Source of the DNA: Lethocerus indicus | Lineage: Eukaryota > Arthropoda > Insecta > Hemiptera > Belostomatidae | Assembly: GCA_019843655.1 (NCBI GenBank) | Contig: JACDQD010000002.1 | Location: forward strand, 13,787,154 to 13,851,153 | DNA: 64,000 nucleotides | Direction of reading: 5' to 3' | Made by a program: the position numbers and the translations under genes | The notes under the pieces: model-generated | What the model was told of the DNA's origin: nothing | The model's input: the letters and a program-made list of their open reading frames with translations, nothing else | Database searches by the model: none | Part shown: piece by piece, positions 61,940 through 64,000 of the stretch | Layout: each line of letters starts with the position of its first letter | Numbering within the stretch: the stretch's first letter is position 1

Positions 61940-61957
61940 CCGGGTCCCCGGACCCGG
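61940..61957. repeat. GC-rich inverted repeat CCGGGTCC/GGACCCGG
   Basis: Eight-base perfect GC-rich arms are separated by two bases, right after GTTTAAAC. Its high stability makes it a plausible cruciform or RNA hairpin. Confidence 0.85.
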
Positions 61958-62755
61958 GGGACATTTTGTGGGTTTCTGCTGCAACGAATATTCTCTATGC
62001 TTTACTTTTGTAATATTTAAAACACGCCTTCATTTTTGTTCCCTTGATATCCCAAGTATCCTGTAGTGAACAGTTTATTCTCGAGTATATTACATTTGTT
62101 TGTATAAAAAAGAAATGTTGGGAGCGCTTAAAAAAAAGTAAAGGTGAAAGTATTATTGTTTCCAGTTGACCCATTTGAAGAACGGGACCTTGACTTACTG
62201 TTTTATCGAAGTAAACAACAAGAGATTGTAATGTAAACTGTGAAGTGATAAATTGAATTATACCGCTTATCCAATTACAGACATGTATATTTCGCGATAT
62301 AAATTAATCTGATCTTCCCTCGATGTTTTCGTTTTGACAGGCTCCAGCACTGTCAGTAGAGTATACCGTTTATAATAAAGTCCCGCATTTTCACACATCC
62401 TTGAATGATTCACCAAACAGCAATACCATTGAATAAATATAGGTTATTCTGAATTTCCTCAAACATCTCTAAATCATCGGCGCGAGGCGGGATTTCTCAC
62501 GCGTAAATTGAATCATTGTGAAACGCCGTGTTCATTTCCCCTCAGGAACCGTCGTCATAGTGGCGGAGAGTGTCGGGCCCAGGTAAGAGCCAACTGTGAA
62601 AGGTTACAAATAGGCAAACAGGCCATTAGCGGAGGCGTCTGAACTGTTCTGTATGTCCGGGCCTGCGACAGTTTCCTTGCGACAGGGACCAGCTGAGATG
62701 TGGAACGATACCGGGCGGCGGGCTCACGCTCAACCGCTCGCTCTCCTCCTTACCG

Positions 62756-62764
62756 CCCCCCCCC
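62756..62764. repeat. C9 homopolymer
   Basis: Nine consecutive C residues within a C-rich stretch. Confidence 0.95.
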
Positions 62765-63099
62765 AGCCAGTAGACCTCACTCTTCCGCCCCTCTCACTCT
62801 CACTCTAGAACCGAGCATTACTGGGATTTTACCGGGTGTTTACACGACGGCGGTGGCCGGAGTCGAAAGAGACGAAGTGTGTCTCCCACCGAAGCTCTCT
62901 GGTCAATTATAAACTGGGCCAACATCGACTTGAACTACATTGCCAGCGACAATCTGCAGATTGTCAAAATTTTCAAAATAATTAAGGTGCAGTTTCCCTG
63001 ATTTGTTACCAATATTACCATTGCCGATAGGAATTCAGTTCAAACACTATCAATAATTTACTGACTAGGATGGAAATTAAAGAAGACATTGGAAGCGTG

Positions 63100-63119
63100 T
63101 TGGGTTTTATATAACCCAA
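63100..63119. repeat. Hairpin TTGGGTT/AACCCAA
   Basis: Seven-base perfect arms surround a 6-nt AT-only loop. Confidence 0.85.
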
Positions 63120-64000
63120 TAGGTTAGAGCAGGCTAATCGGGTATAATAAATAAGGCGATATGTACTTCATAAATAGCAACATAAAAATTCAATGTATCT
63201 TATATATTCATAACAAGAGTGATATTTTTCACCGAGAAATTTAAATGAATTTAAATAACTCATAATTTTATTACAAAGGCCAACAGGTTGGAATGGGTTA
63301 AAAACACGGTATAGATATATAATGCATATTTTGACAAGTACACCAATAACTTTCACTGTCCATTCTCAACGCCTGGAAATGGCAATTCCTTCCATTGTCA
63401 GAAGTAGTAAATACACGCTATGTGACAGGCTTTAGTCAACGGGTTTTGCAAAGGCAATGCTCATAGACCTCCTACTATACCCCTGTATTACGAAAATATA
63501 CAGAATCACTAACAGTCTCAGACTTTGGCACAAGTTTTTTTTCAGAATTCTAGTAAACCGAGGCGCGTAAATAAGTCAGAAATATGGTCGGCGCTGAAAA
63601 CGATCGCAAATCTCCCCATAACGCGGCAATATATGAAACTAAATTGTCCTTTATCAGACGTGATCAACGTTGTACAAATCAAAATAAATGTCTTTCGGCA
63701 TTACGAATATCACAACTGGTTATTTTCTTATGCTAATCCCGACATGAACATTTAGTGCGTTATGCAAGAGGCCAACACGGAATTATATTATATCGTACTC
63801 AGTATTTCTGAAAATATACAAGTCGCCAGAAAAGTAAAACTGTCGCCGATTTTTCATGTTCTAAATAATACGAGGCATCAAGATTCTAAACGAGTTTTAA
63901 CTGGACTTTATAATTTATTTACGGGTTAGTTGAAATCCATTCCTGCAGAATAGGTTTGAGTGAAAACTATTTTAATCATCTGTTCTTCTACAATATTCTG

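Larger units (their letters stand above)
57801..64000. other. Non-coding segment, mostly AT-rich
   Basis: The segment includes an AT-rich open frame at 58406-58765, small palindromes at 59256-59270 and 63100-63119, a tandem 11-mer at 59271-59293, a GC-rich inverted repeat at 61940-61957 and a C9 run at 62756-62764. An isolated B-box-like GGTTCGAATAC lies on the minus strand near 61850 without an A-box. No gene is supported up to the window end. Confidence 0.6.

Overview
The window looks like non-coding nuclear DNA from an animal, most probably an arthropod or insect. It has no open frame longer than about 136 codons on either strand. It carries many di-, tri- and tetranucleotide microsatellites, tRNA-derived (SINE-like) fragments with A-box and B-box motifs, and one short reading frame that looks like the amino end of a piggyBac-type transposase. 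There are no operons, Shine-Dalgarno patterns, rRNA genes, intact tRNA genes, CRISPR arrays or prokaryotic mobile elements. I could not identify the species, and I recognise no host protein family in any frame.

Layout. The sequence alternates between AT-rich stretches of about 0.3-2 kb with many TAATTA-type words and GC-rich, CpG-dense blocks with many CCGG and GGCC words. The clearest GC-rich blocks lie near 18.3-18.7, 21.1-21.6, 26.3-26.8, 27.9-28.2, 43.4-43.6, 47.2-47.6, 48.0-48.3, 53.1-53.2 and 54.9-55.3 kb. The piggyBac-like relic is at 8029-8181, just downstream of two strong hairpins (7728-7761 and 7831-7901). SINE-like fragments lie at about 18.95-19.06 kb (plus), 33.08-33.17 kb (plus, weak) and 45.48-45.59 kb (minus). 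GA, GT, AT and AAT microsatellites are scattered throughout.

Regulatory-looking structure. The best sites are a DR1 nuclear-receptor element flanked by two identical GATA octamers (42458-42496), a cluster of three CACGTG E-boxes centred on a 16-bp perfect palindrome (31147-31243), a perfect FTZ-F1/ERR site (17644-17652), and two G-quadruplex candidates (18273-18326, 53147-53175). Several perfect inverted repeats stand out, including a 22-bp palindrome at 31451-31472 and a 14-bp-arm hairpin at 28632-28666. Runs of nine or ten C or G are much commoner than base composition predicts.

The simplest overall reading is an intergenic or long-intron region with few recognisable repeats, possibly a regulatory domain. 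I did not find a gene system, and the lack of coding exons is the main result. All regulatory calls are motif readings only. Conservation, transcription and chromatin data would decide them.
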